Below, in pieces: positions 46,745 to 55,894 of a DNA stretch of 64,000 nt (position 1 is the first letter of the stretch; each line of letters opens with the position of its first letter). A program made the position numbers and the translations under genes. This DNA is from Terriglobus roseus (GTDB taxonomy: Bacteria; Acidobacteriota; Terriglobia; Terriglobales; Acidobacteriaceae), in NCBI RefSeq assembly GCF_900105625.1, contig NZ_FNSD01000001.1, positions 2,790,001 to 2,854,000 on the forward strand, in the 5' to 3' direction. The notes under the pieces were generated by a model that had not been told where the DNA came from, did no database searches, and worked only from the letters and a program-made list of their open reading frames with translations.

Positions 46745-47215
46745 TTAGTTCTTCTTCCAGTCAGCGGTCAGGTGTGCCGTGTACGGCGGCAGGCAGAGGC
46801 GGTCGTTGCAGGCCTGGAAACGTACGTCCACCGGGATAACATCGACTGCCGCTGAGCCCTGCTTCTTGACATCGACGACCAGGTTCACCTCGTTCAGGTA
46901 GTAGACGGCCTCCATCTTGAAGGTGGGGTCGTCATGACGCGTCACCTTCGTCTCCGCTACCGGTGCCTGCAGGACAAACGGAGCGCCTGTTGGAATGGTG
47001 ATCCTGAGCGGTGTCGGCCCTCCGGAAGGCTGCGAGAGTGCGTAGACATGCCACCCATCCTGGATCGTTGCAGCCAGTCCGACCGACGCTGAAGCCGCGG
47101 TGGACTTCGTCACCTTCGCGCTCCACTTCACGACTTCGTAAGGCCGCTGACCGGCGCTCACAGCTGTCGACGAAAGCAGACCGAGTGACGCGATCAGGAT
47201 GCATTGATTGGTGGT
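46745..47215 (-). CDS. DsbD alpha-domain-like periplasmic protein
   Basis: About 156 residues from the ATG at 47215 (AAGGA upstream), with a signal peptide to about residue 22. The fold signature is that of the N-terminal domain of DsbD: GWHVYALSQPSGGPTPLRI, and near the end VRFQACNDRLCLPPYT with the two Cys residues that in DsbD pass electrons to periplasmic partners. No membrane or thioredoxin domain is attached, so it must work with other proteins. It lies downstream of two thioredoxin-fold genes on the same strand; the three form a likely operon for periplasmic thiol or peroxide chemistry. Confidence 0.85.
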   Translation of the reverse strand, partial: TTNQCILIASLGLLSSTAVSAGQRPYEVVKWSAKVTKSTAASASVGLAATIQDGWHVYALSQPSGGPTPLRITIPTGAPFVLQAPVAETKVTRHDDPTFKMEAVYYLNEVNLVVDVKKQGSAAVDVIPVDVRFQACNDRLCLPPYTAHLTADWKKN

Positions 47216-47265
47216 CATGGAGTCAGTCCTTAAAAAGCTCGGAATACCTGGATGTTTTGCGAAAC

Positions 47266-48459
47266 TCACTTTGTCCGCGAAGCCCAGTACTCCGCTTGAC
47301 CGGGATAGTGAGGGTTATCTGTGAAGCTTCCTAGAATTGCGTGCCGCACCTCAAGAATATCCACCGGACCCTTATGCGCGTAGACGAGTTTGCCACCCGG
47401 CGCAATCACTGCGGTGAACTCTTCATTCGGTTGCCATGTGCTGCCAAAGGCGCTCTGCACAGCCTTCAGATCTGCCGGGGCAAGCTGCAGATTCTTGCTG
47501 GAAGCGTATTGGGCATGCAGGAAGTCCGTTGCTTTGGCCGTGTTCGCCGGGGCATCAGTATCCACCGTCACAAAGTTGTAAGAGCGTCCGCGATACATGC
47601 GCCAGGTGGTCTGCAGGTCGGCGAAATCTTTGTCAGCATTCTGACCTGCTGTGCTCCAGAAATGGACCACCGTGACCTTGTCACCACTGTTCGCACGGAG
47701 GGCTGTAAGGTCGGCCGTCGATGCAGGCGTGAGTTCCACCGGCTCCGCGTGAATCCTTGTCATCTCGCGCTCAACGTCGCCGGATTTCGAAAGCCACTTC
47801 GTCGAGCATCCAAACGCAGGCCGATGTGGCACCGCAACGGCACCACCTGACAGCAGCGCCTCGATTGCATCATGCGCATCGTGCACCTTCACCAGCGCCT
47901 CGTTCTGGTTGTCATCGATGCGTCCCTCGTAGCGCAGCTTGCGATCAGAATCAAAGATGAAGATGTGAGGCGTGGCGACTGCTCCGAACTTTTGCGCAGT
48001 GCTCTGCGTCTCGCCGTCGGAGACATAGGGCCACGGGATCTGCCGATCGCGCACACGGATCTTCATGTCCTCGGGTGAGTCGGTCAAGTCCGTGTAGCCG
48101 AGTTCGTCCAGGCGAACAGCCTTCGGGTTGTTTGGATTGATGGCGACGAACTCCACTCCCTTGCCGTGGTAGGTGTCGTACAGGGCGCGCATGCGACCCT
48201 CGTAGTTTTCCGAGACCGGGCAATGGACCGACTCGAACATCACAACAAGCACCTTCCCTTTGCTGAACTCCGACAGCGTGTGCGTTTTGTCATCTGTCCC
48301 TTTCAGCGCGAAGTCGGGTGCGGCCGTGCCGATGGGCATGAGCGGATGTTCGAGATTCGCTGTCATAGGGATCGTGCCGGCGGGCGGCGGCGGTGTCTGC
48401 GAGTGTGCCTGGAAGGTGCCGACGACTGCTGCGAGTAGAAGGAAGGAAAGGCGGCGCAT
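47266..48459 (-). CDS. Double thioredoxin-fold protein, second domain without CxxC
   Basis: About 397 residues from the ATG at 48459 (AGGAG upstream), with a signal peptide. The first domain is AhpC/TSA-like (VVMFESVHCPVSENYEGRM) with one Cys followed by Pro-Val-Ser. The second thioredoxin-like domain has HFWSTAGQNADKDF, where the WCxxC of the paralog upstream is replaced by STAGQ, so it cannot do thiol exchange there. Paired with its paralog at 48501, it looks like a duplicated gene with one active site lost, perhaps acting as a binding partner. Confidence 0.8.
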   Translation of the reverse strand: MRRLSFLLLAAVVGTFQAHSQTPPPPAGTIPMTANLEHPLMPIGTAAPDFALKGTDDKTHTLSEFSKGKVLVVMFESVHCPVSENYEGRMRALYDTYHGKGVEFVAINPNNPKAVRLDELGYTDLTDSPEDMKIRVRDRQIPWPYVSDGETQSTAQKFGAVATPHIFIFDSDRKLRYEGRIDDNQNEALVKVHDAHDAIEALLSGGAVAVPHRPAFGCSTKWLSKSGDVEREMTRIHAEPVELTPASTADLTALRANSGDKVTVVHFWSTAGQNADKDFADLQTTWRMYRGRSYNFVTVDTDAPANTAKATDFLHAQYASSKNLQLAPADLKAVQSAFGSTWQPNEEFTAVIAPGGKLVYAHKGPVDILEVRHAILGSFTDNPHYPGQAEYWASRTK

Positions 48460-48500
48460 GAGTCTGCTCCTATACGGAAATAAGTCTGTTTGGGCGGAGA

Positions 48501-49640
48501 TCATTTCGCCGCCCAGTATGCCTGCGCTCCCACGTGTTCGGGATCGTCCGGCAGATTGGCCAGAATGGCGCGACGGATCTGCATGAGGTCAATCTCACCT
48601 TGTTCGTGAAAGAGGACGTCGCCACGCGGCGAAAGCAGTACCGTCACTGGAACTGCTGACCCCGCGTTGGGGTCAAAGGCGTCCTGCATGGCGTACGTGT
48701 CATCGGAGCCATAGAGCAAATTCGCAGTGGTAGCGTTCATCCTCTTGAGAAAGGCGAGCACCTCGGGCTGCTCTGCCGGCACGTTGGACGAGACCGTGGT
48801 GAAGGCGAACGCGCGATCGCGATACATGCGATTGGTCGCCATAAGATCTGGAAATTCGGTGACACAAGGTCCGCACCAAGTGGCGTAGAAGTTGACCAGC
48901 AGCAGCTTACCCGTGGGATTTTGCCGAAGCTTCGAAAGCATTTGTGCGCTGGCGAGTGTAACGCTAATGGGGCCGTTGTCGATGGTGGCTTTGACCTCTG
49001 CATGCGGTCCCAGATGAAGCGTGCAACCTGCCGCCTTGGTCGACGCCACAGAGACTGGCTTCTCCGCGAGAAGCTCTTCCACTGCGGTTGTCGCGCTATG
49101 CACGGTGGCCGGGCCATTTGCTGGATCGCTGTCGAAGCTGCCGGTGTAGCGGAGCTTGCGATTCTTGTCGAAGATGAAGACGGACGGAGCGACCGTTGCG
49201 CCGAAGGCCTCAGCGGTACTGCCGGTATTGCCGTCATACAGATAAGGGAAGTGGAAGTTGCGGAAGGTGGCCCGCTCCTTCATCTCCTCAAGGCTGTCGC
49301 CCACGTCGGACCATGCGAGGTCCTTCTCTGTAACAGCCTTTGGATTACTCGACTGGATTGCGACGACGGAGACACCGTTGCCGGTGAATCTCTTGGTCAT
49401 GTCGTTCAGGCGGGACTCGTAGAGCTGCGATTCCGTGCAGTGGTTGCATAGAAAGGCGACGACCAGCACCTGGCTCTGCTGCCAGTCAGCGGGTTTGTGA
49501 ACGACACCGTCCGTTCCCGGAAGGCTGAAGGCCGGCAACGCATCCCCGAGCGCGAGCGGCCTCGCCGTCGCCTGGCCCCAACCGGCCGACACGGAGACTG
49601 CTACCAACATAAGAAGGATGGCGGGAAAATTTCTGCGCAC
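48501..49640 (-). CDS. Double thioredoxin-fold protein with WCGPC active site
   Basis: 379 residues from a GTG at 49640, with a signal peptide (to about 23). The first domain is redoxin-like with FLCNHCTESQ. The second is a full thioredoxin/TlpA-type domain with NFYATWCGPCVTEFPDL. It probably acts as a periplasmic thiol reductase or peroxide-linked redoxin. Homologous over its whole length to the next gene, separated by 41 bases. Confidence 0.85.
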   Translation of the reverse strand: MRRNFPAILLMLVAVSVSAGWGQATARPLALGDALPAFSLPGTDGVVHKPADWQQSQVLVVAFLCNHCTESQLYESRLNDMTKRFTGNGVSVVAIQSSNPKAVTEKDLAWSDVGDSLEEMKERATFRNFHFPYLYDGNTGSTAEAFGATVAPSVFIFDKNRKLRYTGSFDSDPANGPATVHSATTAVEELLAEKPVSVASTKAAGCTLHLGPHAEVKATIDNGPISVTLASAQMLSKLRQNPTGKLLLVNFYATWCGPCVTEFPDLMATNRMYRDRAFAFTTVSSNVPAEQPEVLAFLKRMNATTANLLYGSDDTYAMQDAFDPNAGSAVPVTVLLSPRGDVLFHEQGEIDLMQIRRAILANLPDDPEHVGAQAYWAAK

Positions 49641-49752
49641 GCGCTCTGCCCCTAACTTCGGTGGCCATCATCTATATGCCTTCGAACTACGGGAATGCAA
49701 GTACAACGCGCCGAGCAACCGCCCGGCGCGTGTGTCCTTCGGGAACCATGCG

Positions 49753-50745
49753 CTAGCGCAGCGGTCTACCGGCGATGGTTGCTGCCGTCGTGTCGCGTGA
49801 CAGGTTCGGATTGGCCGCAAAGCCTCCGCCCTGTCCCTGCGGACGCGGTGGCGCATTCGGATTCACCGGGCTGCGCGCGATGTATAAAAACCACTCCGTC
49901 TTGTCCTTGCTCAGGTTCAGATTAGAGTGATCGGTCTTGCCGGTCGGCGGCACCAGGTAGGACGAGTTCTGTTGCATCTCTCGCAGTTCGCTCCCGATGA
50001 GTACGGGGATCGTCCCGGGCGACAGCTTCGTCCAGACCTCTTCCATACCCTGCGGATGGCTATGTGGTTGCGATACAGACCACGGTGGCAGCATGACGGT
50101 GTAGATTCGCTCGCCCTGAACCAGACCATCGGCTGTGCCGAAGATGCAGTGGGAGGCATTATTCCAGTGCGCGTTCTCCTCGCACCACGGCAACGCGTAG
50201 CTGTTGCGGACGATCAGGGCCTTCTTCGCATCGGGCCCCGCTGTCCATTGCAGCATAATCATCTCGAGCGGCTTGTCCGACGTGTTGACTAAGCGATGCG
50301 GCACGGATGGAGGCACCATGATGGCGATACCATCTTTCAAGTCCCACATCTGCTTGCCATCATCCAGTCGACCTTCGCCGCTCTTCACATAGAAGAAGTA
50401 GCTGTCCGGGTAGGTTTCGAGCGGCGTCTGCGCGCCCGGCAGCAGCTTGGCAGTCGCAAGATTCTTCCGGTACTGCAGCACCTGGCCGTAAGCGCCGGGA
50501 TGGTCCGGGTCGCCGGGACCCAGGATCTGCTGGATAAGCAGCGTGCCGTGCGACAGGTGGACCGGCTGATCTTCCGGCCTGCGAAGGAAGCGATCGATGG
50601 AGACGCCCTCATCCTCATTGCTGCGAACTGCCGGTGCCCGTCCAGCAGCAGCCGGTGCCGCCGACGCGGGAGGTGTGGCCGCGGGTGTCTGCGCGTAGCT
50701 GCAGCCGAGGCCGCCAAGAAACAGGGCAATGCAGGCGAGCTTCAT
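49753..50745 (-). CDS. Secreted bicupin protein
   Basis: About 330 residues from the ATG at 50745 with AAAGGA upstream; the longer frame is rejected. A signal peptide ends near residue 19, followed by an Ala/Pro-rich linker. Two cupin domains follow. The first has GEGRLDDG...MVPPSVPHRLVNTSDKPLEMIMLQW. The second has SQPHSHPQGMEEVWTKLSPGT, with the His-x-His of the metal site. Substrate unknown. The promoter region carries the CCTGT-N3-ACAGG operator shared by the sugar-acid locus, so it belongs to that regulon and not to the redox genes next to it. Confidence 0.8.
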   Translation of the reverse strand: MKLACIALFLGGLGCSYAQTPAATPPASAAPAAAGRAPAVRSNEDEGVSIDRFLRRPEDQPVHLSHGTLLIQQILGPGDPDHPGAYGQVLQYRKNLATAKLLPGAQTPLETYPDSYFFYVKSGEGRLDDGKQMWDLKDGIAIMVPPSVPHRLVNTSDKPLEMIMLQWTAGPDAKKALIVRNSYALPWCEENAHWNNASHCIFGTADGLVQGERIYTVMLPPWSVSQPHSHPQGMEEVWTKLSPGTIPVLIGSELREMQQNSSYLVPPTGKTDHSNLNLSKDKTEWFLYIARSPVNPNAPPRPQGQGGGFAANPNLSRDTTAATIAGRPLR

Positions 50746-50828
50746 GGATTTCCTTTCGTACCTGACTGTTCGTGAAAGGTCGGAACGGGCGGGTGTGCCC
50801 TGTCTTTCGCGCCCAAAGCATAGCGGCA

Positions 50829-50846
50829 ACCTGTAGCACAGGTCAA
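50829..50846 (-). promoter_or_regulatory. Regulon operator 1, before the bicupin gene
   Basis: A perfect dyad ACCTGT-AGC-ACAGGT (50829-50843) overlaps the minus-strand -35 TTGACC (50846-50841). Confidence 0.75.
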
Positions 50847-50904
50847 CCGGTGATTGAAAATTTCGCGCAGGTCGTTTGAGCCTCTGTCGCACGGCAGGAA
50901 GTCG

Positions 50905-50921
50905 TTGACCTATCCAACAGG
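50905..50921 (+). promoter_or_regulatory. Regulon operator 2, before the mutarotase-fold gene
   Basis: TTGACC (50905-50910) is followed by CCTAT-CCA-ACAGG (50909-50921), one mismatch from the dyad. A TACTAT -10 lies 18 bases on. Confidence 0.65.
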
Positions 50922-50971
50922 CTGTTGCTACTATTCGCACGTTCCGACACAAACACCCAAAGGAATCCCGA

Positions 50972-51994
50972 ATGACGATGAGGGCTGTACTGAGCGTTTC
51001 GATGGCCGCATGTCTTTGCGCCGGCATGCAGGCCCAGGCGCCGCAGGCCGAGATCAGCAATGGCGCGATTCGCGCGAAGGTGTACACGCCGGATGCCAGG
51101 ACCGGATTCTATCGGGGGACACGCTTCGACTGGTCCGGCGTGATCAGCGATCTGGAGTTTGCCGGACATCATCTTTACAAGCCGTGGTTCGCTTCCACAG
51201 ATGAGACGGTGCGCGATTTTTCGTATGTGGGAGACGGAATCGTCGCGGCTCCGAACAGTGCCATGACGGGGCCTGTCGAAGAGTTCCAGAGGCCTATCGG
51301 CTATGACACCGCAAAACCAGGAGAGACGTTCCTCAAGGTTGGTGTTGGCCTGCTTCGAAAGGCGGATAACGATCCGTACCAGTTCGGAAAACATTTCGAG
51401 CTGGTAGATGGCGGCAAGTGGATCACGCGTAAGACCGCCACGTCCATCACCTTTGAGCAGGTGCTGGGAGGTGCGGATTCGACCTACGGCTACGTGTATA
51501 CCAAAACGCTTCGACTCGTGGGGAAGGAGTCGAAGCTGGTGATCGAGCACCATCTCAAAAACACGGGCAAAACTTCCATCGCCACCGCTGTTTATGATCA
51601 CAACTTCCTCACGATCGATAGCGCCGGTGTGGGTTCGGCATACACGGTGACGGTGCCGTACACGATCAAGCCGACTCGATCACCCGACCCGAAGTTTGTC
51701 ACCATTGAGGGCAGCAAGGCCACTTACATTGCGGATCTCCATGACAAAGATCGCGTTGCATTTGGTCTGCAGGGATTTGGTGGAGCTGCGAGCGATTATG
51801 ACTTTCGCATCGCAAACTCTGCCGCGCAGGTCGAGGTACGAATGCAGGGAGACCGGCCATTATCCAATGCGAGTGTCTGGTCGATTCGCGATGTGCTGGC
51901 CGTGGAACCGTTTGTGGACATCAGTGCTGAACCGGGGAAAGAGATGTCCTGGTCTTACACCTACACGTATACCGACCTGGCAAAACATCGCTGA
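50972..51994 (+). CDS. Galactose-mutarotase-fold exported protein
   Basis: 340 residues with a signal peptide (to about 23). The chain is beta-rich, beginning EISNGAIRAKVYTPDARTGFYRGTRFDWSGVI; later blocks (YTKTLRLVGKESKLVIEHHLKNTG) and an HNFL segment resemble aldose-1-epimerase-like domains, which open sugar rings or bind carbohydrate. This form is common in acidobacterial genomes and usually annotated hypothetical. The operator upstream and a terminator after it make it a monocistronic member of the regulon. Confidence 0.75.
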   Translation: MTMRAVLSVSMAACLCAGMQAQAPQAEISNGAIRAKVYTPDARTGFYRGTRFDWSGVISDLEFAGHHLYKPWFASTDETVRDFSYVGDGIVAAPNSAMTGPVEEFQRPIGYDTAKPGETFLKVGVGLLRKADNDPYQFGKHFELVDGGKWITRKTATSITFEQVLGGADSTYGYVYTKTLRLVGKESKLVIEHHLKNTGKTSIATAVYDHNFLTIDSAGVGSAYTVTVPYTIKPTRSPDPKFVTIEGSKATYIADLHDKDRVAFGLQGFGGAASDYDFRIANSAAQVEVRMQGDRPLSNASVWSIRDVLAVEPFVDISAEPGKEMSWSYTYTYTDLAKHR

Positions 51995-52054
51995 TTCAAC
52001 GGCGATACCGGCCTTTCGAGGTTTTTCTACCTGTAGAACACGACGGATGTTGAA

Positions 52055-52079
52055 CGGGCCCTGCAATTTGCAGGGCCCG
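52055..52079 (+). terminator. Terminator after the mutarotase-fold gene
   Basis: Perfect 11-bp stem CGGGCCCTGCA / TGCAGGGCCCG with an ATT loop; no long T run follows. Confidence 0.7.
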
Positions 52080-52157
52080 ACTTCGTTATGCCCCAGCAGG
52101 CCGCTTTTTAACGTACCCGCGCTGCTTCAGGTCGAACAAAAAAAGTTTTTGAGATGC

Positions 52158-52175
52158 TTGACCTGTTGTACAGGT
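52158..52175 (+). promoter_or_regulatory. Regulon operator 3, before the TonB receptor
   Basis: TTGACC (52158-52163) fused to a perfect ACCTGT-TGT-ACAGGT dyad (52161-52175). A TATTGT -10 lies 18 bases after the -35. Confidence 0.8.
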
Positions 52176-52272
52176 AGTTGCTATTGTTCGTCCGTCTCCG
52201 AGGAAGGACCAATACCTGGAGCGAACGAAATCCGGAAGCGGATCGCTGGCGGGATTTTCGGGAGGAGTTGAA

Positions 52273-55200
52273 ATGAGCAACCGCAATACTTTTCTGAGGC
52301 TGGTTCCAGTGGTCCCTCTCGCGTTCCTCGCCTGCACTGCAGCGTATGGACAGGCGAGTGGGTCGCTGGTGGGTACGGTGACCGATGCTGGTGGCGCCTC
52401 CGTCCCGAACGCGAACGTAACCTACACCAACGTGGGCACCAATGAGACGAAGACGGCCAAGACGGATGACAGCGGCAACTACCAGTTCCTGCAACTGCTG
52501 CCCGGCAACTACCGTATTACGGTCGAGGGCAATGGCTTCAAGCAGTTCGTCCGCACAAACGTTGAGGTGACGCTGAACAACGCGACACGCATCGACGCCG
52601 CAATGCAGTTGGGTGGCGTCACGGAGACCGTCGAGGTCTCTACGGAAAGCCCGCTTGTCAGCACGCAGTCGTCTTCGTTGAACTACGAAGTGGGCGCCAA
52701 GCAGGTGGATGCACTGCCGCTGAACGGACGCAACGTGCTGAACCTGACAGCGCTGGTTCCCGGCGTTGTACCGCAAGGAAATACGTCGGGTAACGCATCC
52801 ACGCTGAATGTCAATGGCTGGGGAAATTATCAGATTGGCGGAGGCGCAGCGAACCAGAGCCAGACATTCATCGATGGCGCGCCCGTCAACATCAGCTATA
52901 CCAACAGCACCTCGCTGGTGCCAACGCAGGATGTCATCCAGGAGTTCCAGGTTGCGACCAATAACGTGTCGCCGGAGTTTGGACGGTTCGCCGGCGGCGT
53001 GATCAACATGGCGACCAAGGCCGGCACCAATGACCTGCATGGCACCGCTTATGAGTACTACCGCAACGCAGCGTTGAACGCGAACCTGTACTTCAACAAG
53101 CACAATCCGGCGAACCTGATCGATAGACCTCTGTTCACGCAGCACCAGTTCGGTGCGGCCATTGGTGGACCCGTCATCAAGAACAAGACGTTCTTCTTCT
53201 TGAGCTGGGAGGAGTTCAGCCTGAGGCAGGCAGCTACCACGACGACAACGGTACCGAGCGCGGCCTTTCTTGCAGGAGACTTCAGTTCCATCTGCACGAG
53301 CAGCTTTAATTCGGCAGGCGTCTGCAACACGGCGAGCCAGCAGATCTATGACCCGATTAACAAGGACGTGAACGGCAATCGTTTGCCTTTTGCAAACAAC
53401 AGAATTCCAGGCACGCGGCTGAACGCTTCCGCGATCGCAATTGCAAAACTGATTTTTCCTGCACCGACCAATAACGGCCTGACGAATAACTTCGTCGTCA
53501 GCGTGCCGCGTCAGACGGTCTACAACCAGTACAGCGCGCGCTTCGATCACCAGTTGAATGCCAAGAACCAATTGTTCGCGCGCTTTACGAACTGGCACAA
53601 GAATCGTTCGGGTTCGTCCGCACTTCTGAACCAGATCGGCAACAACGCAAACTTCGGCACCATCCAGACCGTTGTTGGTGATTCCTTCACGTTGACACCG
53701 AACCTTGTAGGACAGGCGCGGGCATCCTATCTGCGGTTCCGGAACCAGTCGATCCCGTTCCTCTGCTGCAGCTTCAACGAAGGCTCGCTGGGCGGTAACT
53801 GGGGAAGCTATCAGAGCCAAATTGCCTTTGCGCAGGCACCGCAGCCAAATATTACGGGCTTCAATAACTTCAGCACCGGTGCCACCATTCTCGATACAGA
53901 CAATGCGTATGTGTTGTCGGGAAGCCTGAATTGGACGCGCGGACGTCACTCGATCCAGTTCGGTGGTGAGTCTCGCCGCATTGAATGGGGTTATGTGCAG
54001 TCCAACAGCCCAGGCGGCACCTTCACGGCGGATAACCAGTTCACCGCAACCAGGACTGGCGGCACGGGTGGTTACAGCTTCGCAAGCTGGGCCCTAGGGT
54101 TTCCATCATCCGGAAGCGCGCAGGAGCCGTCGCAGTCTCTTGGCACCATGTACTACTCGGGTCTGTTTGTCGGTGACTCGTTTCGCTTGAACAAGCGACT
54201 TACAATCAACGCCGGCTTGCGTTGGGAGCAGCCTGGTTCCTTCCATGAGCGCAACGGCAGCCTGACGACGCTGGACCTGACGCGCCCGACGAATTTGCCC
54301 GCGGTGAATGGCAAGGTACCTGTTGGCGGCCTGTCGCTGGTCGACACGGACCGTCAGTCGAGCCGCAACTGGCAGAACCTGCATTGGACACTCTTCTCGC
54401 CACGCGTTGGATTTGCCTTCAGCCCGAATGAGAAGTCGGTACTGCGCGGAGGCTTCGGTATCTCGTACCTGCCGAACACGGTTGCGTTCAGCCTTGGACC
54501 GTACAACAACCCACCGAACAGTGCGACGACGACGATGAATGTGTCGAACAACGGCAACGTGGATCCGAACACAGCCACGACGCTCAGCAACCCATTTCCG
54601 AGCGGCATTCTGCAGCCGCCGGGTCGTAACCAGGCTGCGCTGGCCCTCGTCGGTCAGGGCATCCAATCGCCACTGCCAAGCACGAGCTATCCCTATGCCG
54701 AACAGTGGAACCTCGGACTGCAGCACCAGTTTGGTCAGGGTCTTGTGGTGGATGCCGGCTATGTCGGATCGCACGGTGTCGACCTGCCGCTGTACTCCAT
54801 CAACCATAATCAGTTGCCCTACCAGTACATCGCGCAGGGCGCCGCAGCAATGGCGACGAAGGTTGCGAATCCGTTCTTCGGCATCGCTCCTTCCACGTCG
54901 GTGCTGGGTGGCCAGACCATCAGCCAGGGCTACCTGTTGAGACCGTTCCCGCAGTACCTCTATGTCACGGAAGACGCGCCGGCTATCGCAGGCTCTTCTT
55001 ACCAGGCGTTGCAGGTGCGAGTGGAAGAGCGATTCAAGTCAGCCGGCGTACTGCTCGTCTCGTACACGCATGCGCATCTCGAAGGCACGGCCGATACGCT
55101 GACCGGGTACCTGGAAGGCAGCCGCTTTGGCGTCGGCGGTGCCTCCGGCGTGCAGGACAACAACAACATCGCGGGCGAGTACTCGAAGTCAAGCTTCGAC

Positions 55201-55794
55201 ATCCCGGATCGCGCGGTCATCAGCTATACCCTCGGTCTGCCCTTTGGTCGCGGAAAGGCACTGCTCAGCAACGCGAATGGCTTCGTGGATCGTGTCGTGG
55301 GTGGATGGACGTTGAACGGCATCTTCACCTTCCAGTCGGGTCTGCCGATTGCGTTCCAGTACTCAAGCCCCAACACGCTTGAGACGCTCTACGCCGCAGG
55401 CAATGCGGGCCCCGGTCTTCCAGCCGGTGTCTCGCGTCCCGACTATGTCGCGGGCTGCAAGAAGACCATTGATGGAGCACCGAAGGACAAGTTGACCAAG
55501 TACTTCAACACGGCCTGCTTTGTGAAATCAAACGATTTCGCTTTTGGAAACGAACCACGTGTCGATGACACACTTCGCGCGCAGGGGCAGAACAACTTCG
55601 ATCTCTCCCTCGCAAAGAAGATCCCGGTAACAGATCGGTTCAACTTCGATCTTCGCGCGGAGTCGTTCAACCTGTTTAACCGGACGCAGTTTGCACCGCC
55701 GAACGCACAGGTGGATGTGTCCACGTACGGCACGGTCACGACGCAGGTTAACCAGCCACGTTTAATCCAGCTTTCGGCGCGCGTCAGCTTTTAA
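52273..55794 (+). CDS. Oar-like TonB-dependent outer-membrane receptor
   Basis: 1173 residues with a signal peptide (to about 29). Residues about 30-115 form a carboxypeptidase-regulatory-like beta-sandwich (GSLVGTVTDAGGASVPNANV), then a plug domain and a long barrel that ends in VSF. This is the giant TonB-dependent receptor type found in large numbers in Acidobacteria; it takes up oligosaccharides or other large substrates through the outer membrane. The operator upstream places it under the same control as the sugar-acid genes, so it is the probable uptake route for this locus. A terminator follows. Confidence 0.93.
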   Translation: MSNRNTFLRLVPVVPLAFLACTAAYGQASGSLVGTVTDAGGASVPNANVTYTNVGTNETKTAKTDDSGNYQFLQLLPGNYRITVEGNGFKQFVRTNVEVTLNNATRIDAAMQLGGVTETVEVSTESPLVSTQSSSLNYEVGAKQVDALPLNGRNVLNLTALVPGVVPQGNTSGNASTLNVNGWGNYQIGGGAANQSQTFIDGAPVNISYTNSTSLVPTQDVIQEFQVATNNVSPEFGRFAGGVINMATKAGTNDLHGTAYEYYRNAALNANLYFNKHNPANLIDRPLFTQHQFGAAIGGPVIKNKTFFFLSWEEFSLRQAATTTTTVPSAAFLAGDFSSICTSSFNSAGVCNTASQQIYDPINKDVNGNRLPFANNRIPGTRLNASAIAIAKLIFPAPTNNGLTNNFVVSVPRQTVYNQYSARFDHQLNAKNQLFARFTNWHKNRSGSSALLNQIGNNANFGTIQTVVGDSFTLTPNLVGQARASYLRFRNQSIPFLCCSFNEGSLGGNWGSYQSQIAFAQAPQPNITGFNNFSTGATILDTDNAYVLSGSLNWTRGRHSIQFGGESRRIEWGYVQSNSPGGTFTADNQFTATRTGGTGGYSFASWALGFPSSGSAQEPSQSLGTMYYSGLFVGDSFRLNKRLTINAGLRWEQPGSFHERNGSLTTLDLTRPTNLPAVNGKVPVGGLSLVDTDRQSSRNWQNLHWTLFSPRVGFAFSPNEKSVLRGGFGISYLPNTVAFSLGPYNNPPNSATTTMNVSNNGNVDPNTATTLSNPFPSGILQPPGRNQAALALVGQGIQSPLPSTSYPYAEQWNLGLQHQFGQGLVVDAGYVGSHGVDLPLYSINHNQLPYQYIAQGAAAMATKVANPFFGIAPSTSVLGGQTISQGYLLRPFPQYLYVTEDAPAIAGSSYQALQVRVEERFKSAGVLLVSYTHAHLEGTADTLTGYLEGSRFGVGGASGVQDNNNIAGEYSKSSFDIPDRAVISYTLGLPFGRGKALLSNANGFVDRVVGGWTLNGIFTFQSGLPIAFQYSSPNTLETLYAAGNAGPGLPAGVSRPDYVAGCKKTIDGAPKDKLTKYFNTACFVKSNDFAFGNEPRVDDTLRAQGQNNFDLSLAKKIPVTDRFNFDLRAESFNLFNRTQFAPPNAQVDVSTYGTVTTQVNQPRLIQLSARVSF

Positions 55795-55823
55795 GGATGC
55801 GCTGGTAAGTGGTCCTCCCAACA

Positions 55824-55857
55824 AGGGCCGGCACACTCCCTGTGCCGGCCCTGCTTT
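55824..55857 (+). terminator. Terminator after the TonB receptor
   Basis: 11-bp stem GGGCCGGCACA / TGTGCCGGCCC with a CTCCC loop and a short T run. Confidence 0.85.
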
Positions 55858-55894
55858 ATCCGGATGACATAATGGGGATGGGGAATTGAACTTA

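Noticed and set aside
52028-52042. ACCTGTAGAACACG resembling half an operator
   Set aside because: Second half does not match, and it lies after the mutarotase gene stop, before its terminator.
52108-53949. 613-residue minus-strand open frame
   Set aside because: Antisense shadow of the TonB receptor; Arg/Val-rich product with no motif and no ribosome site.
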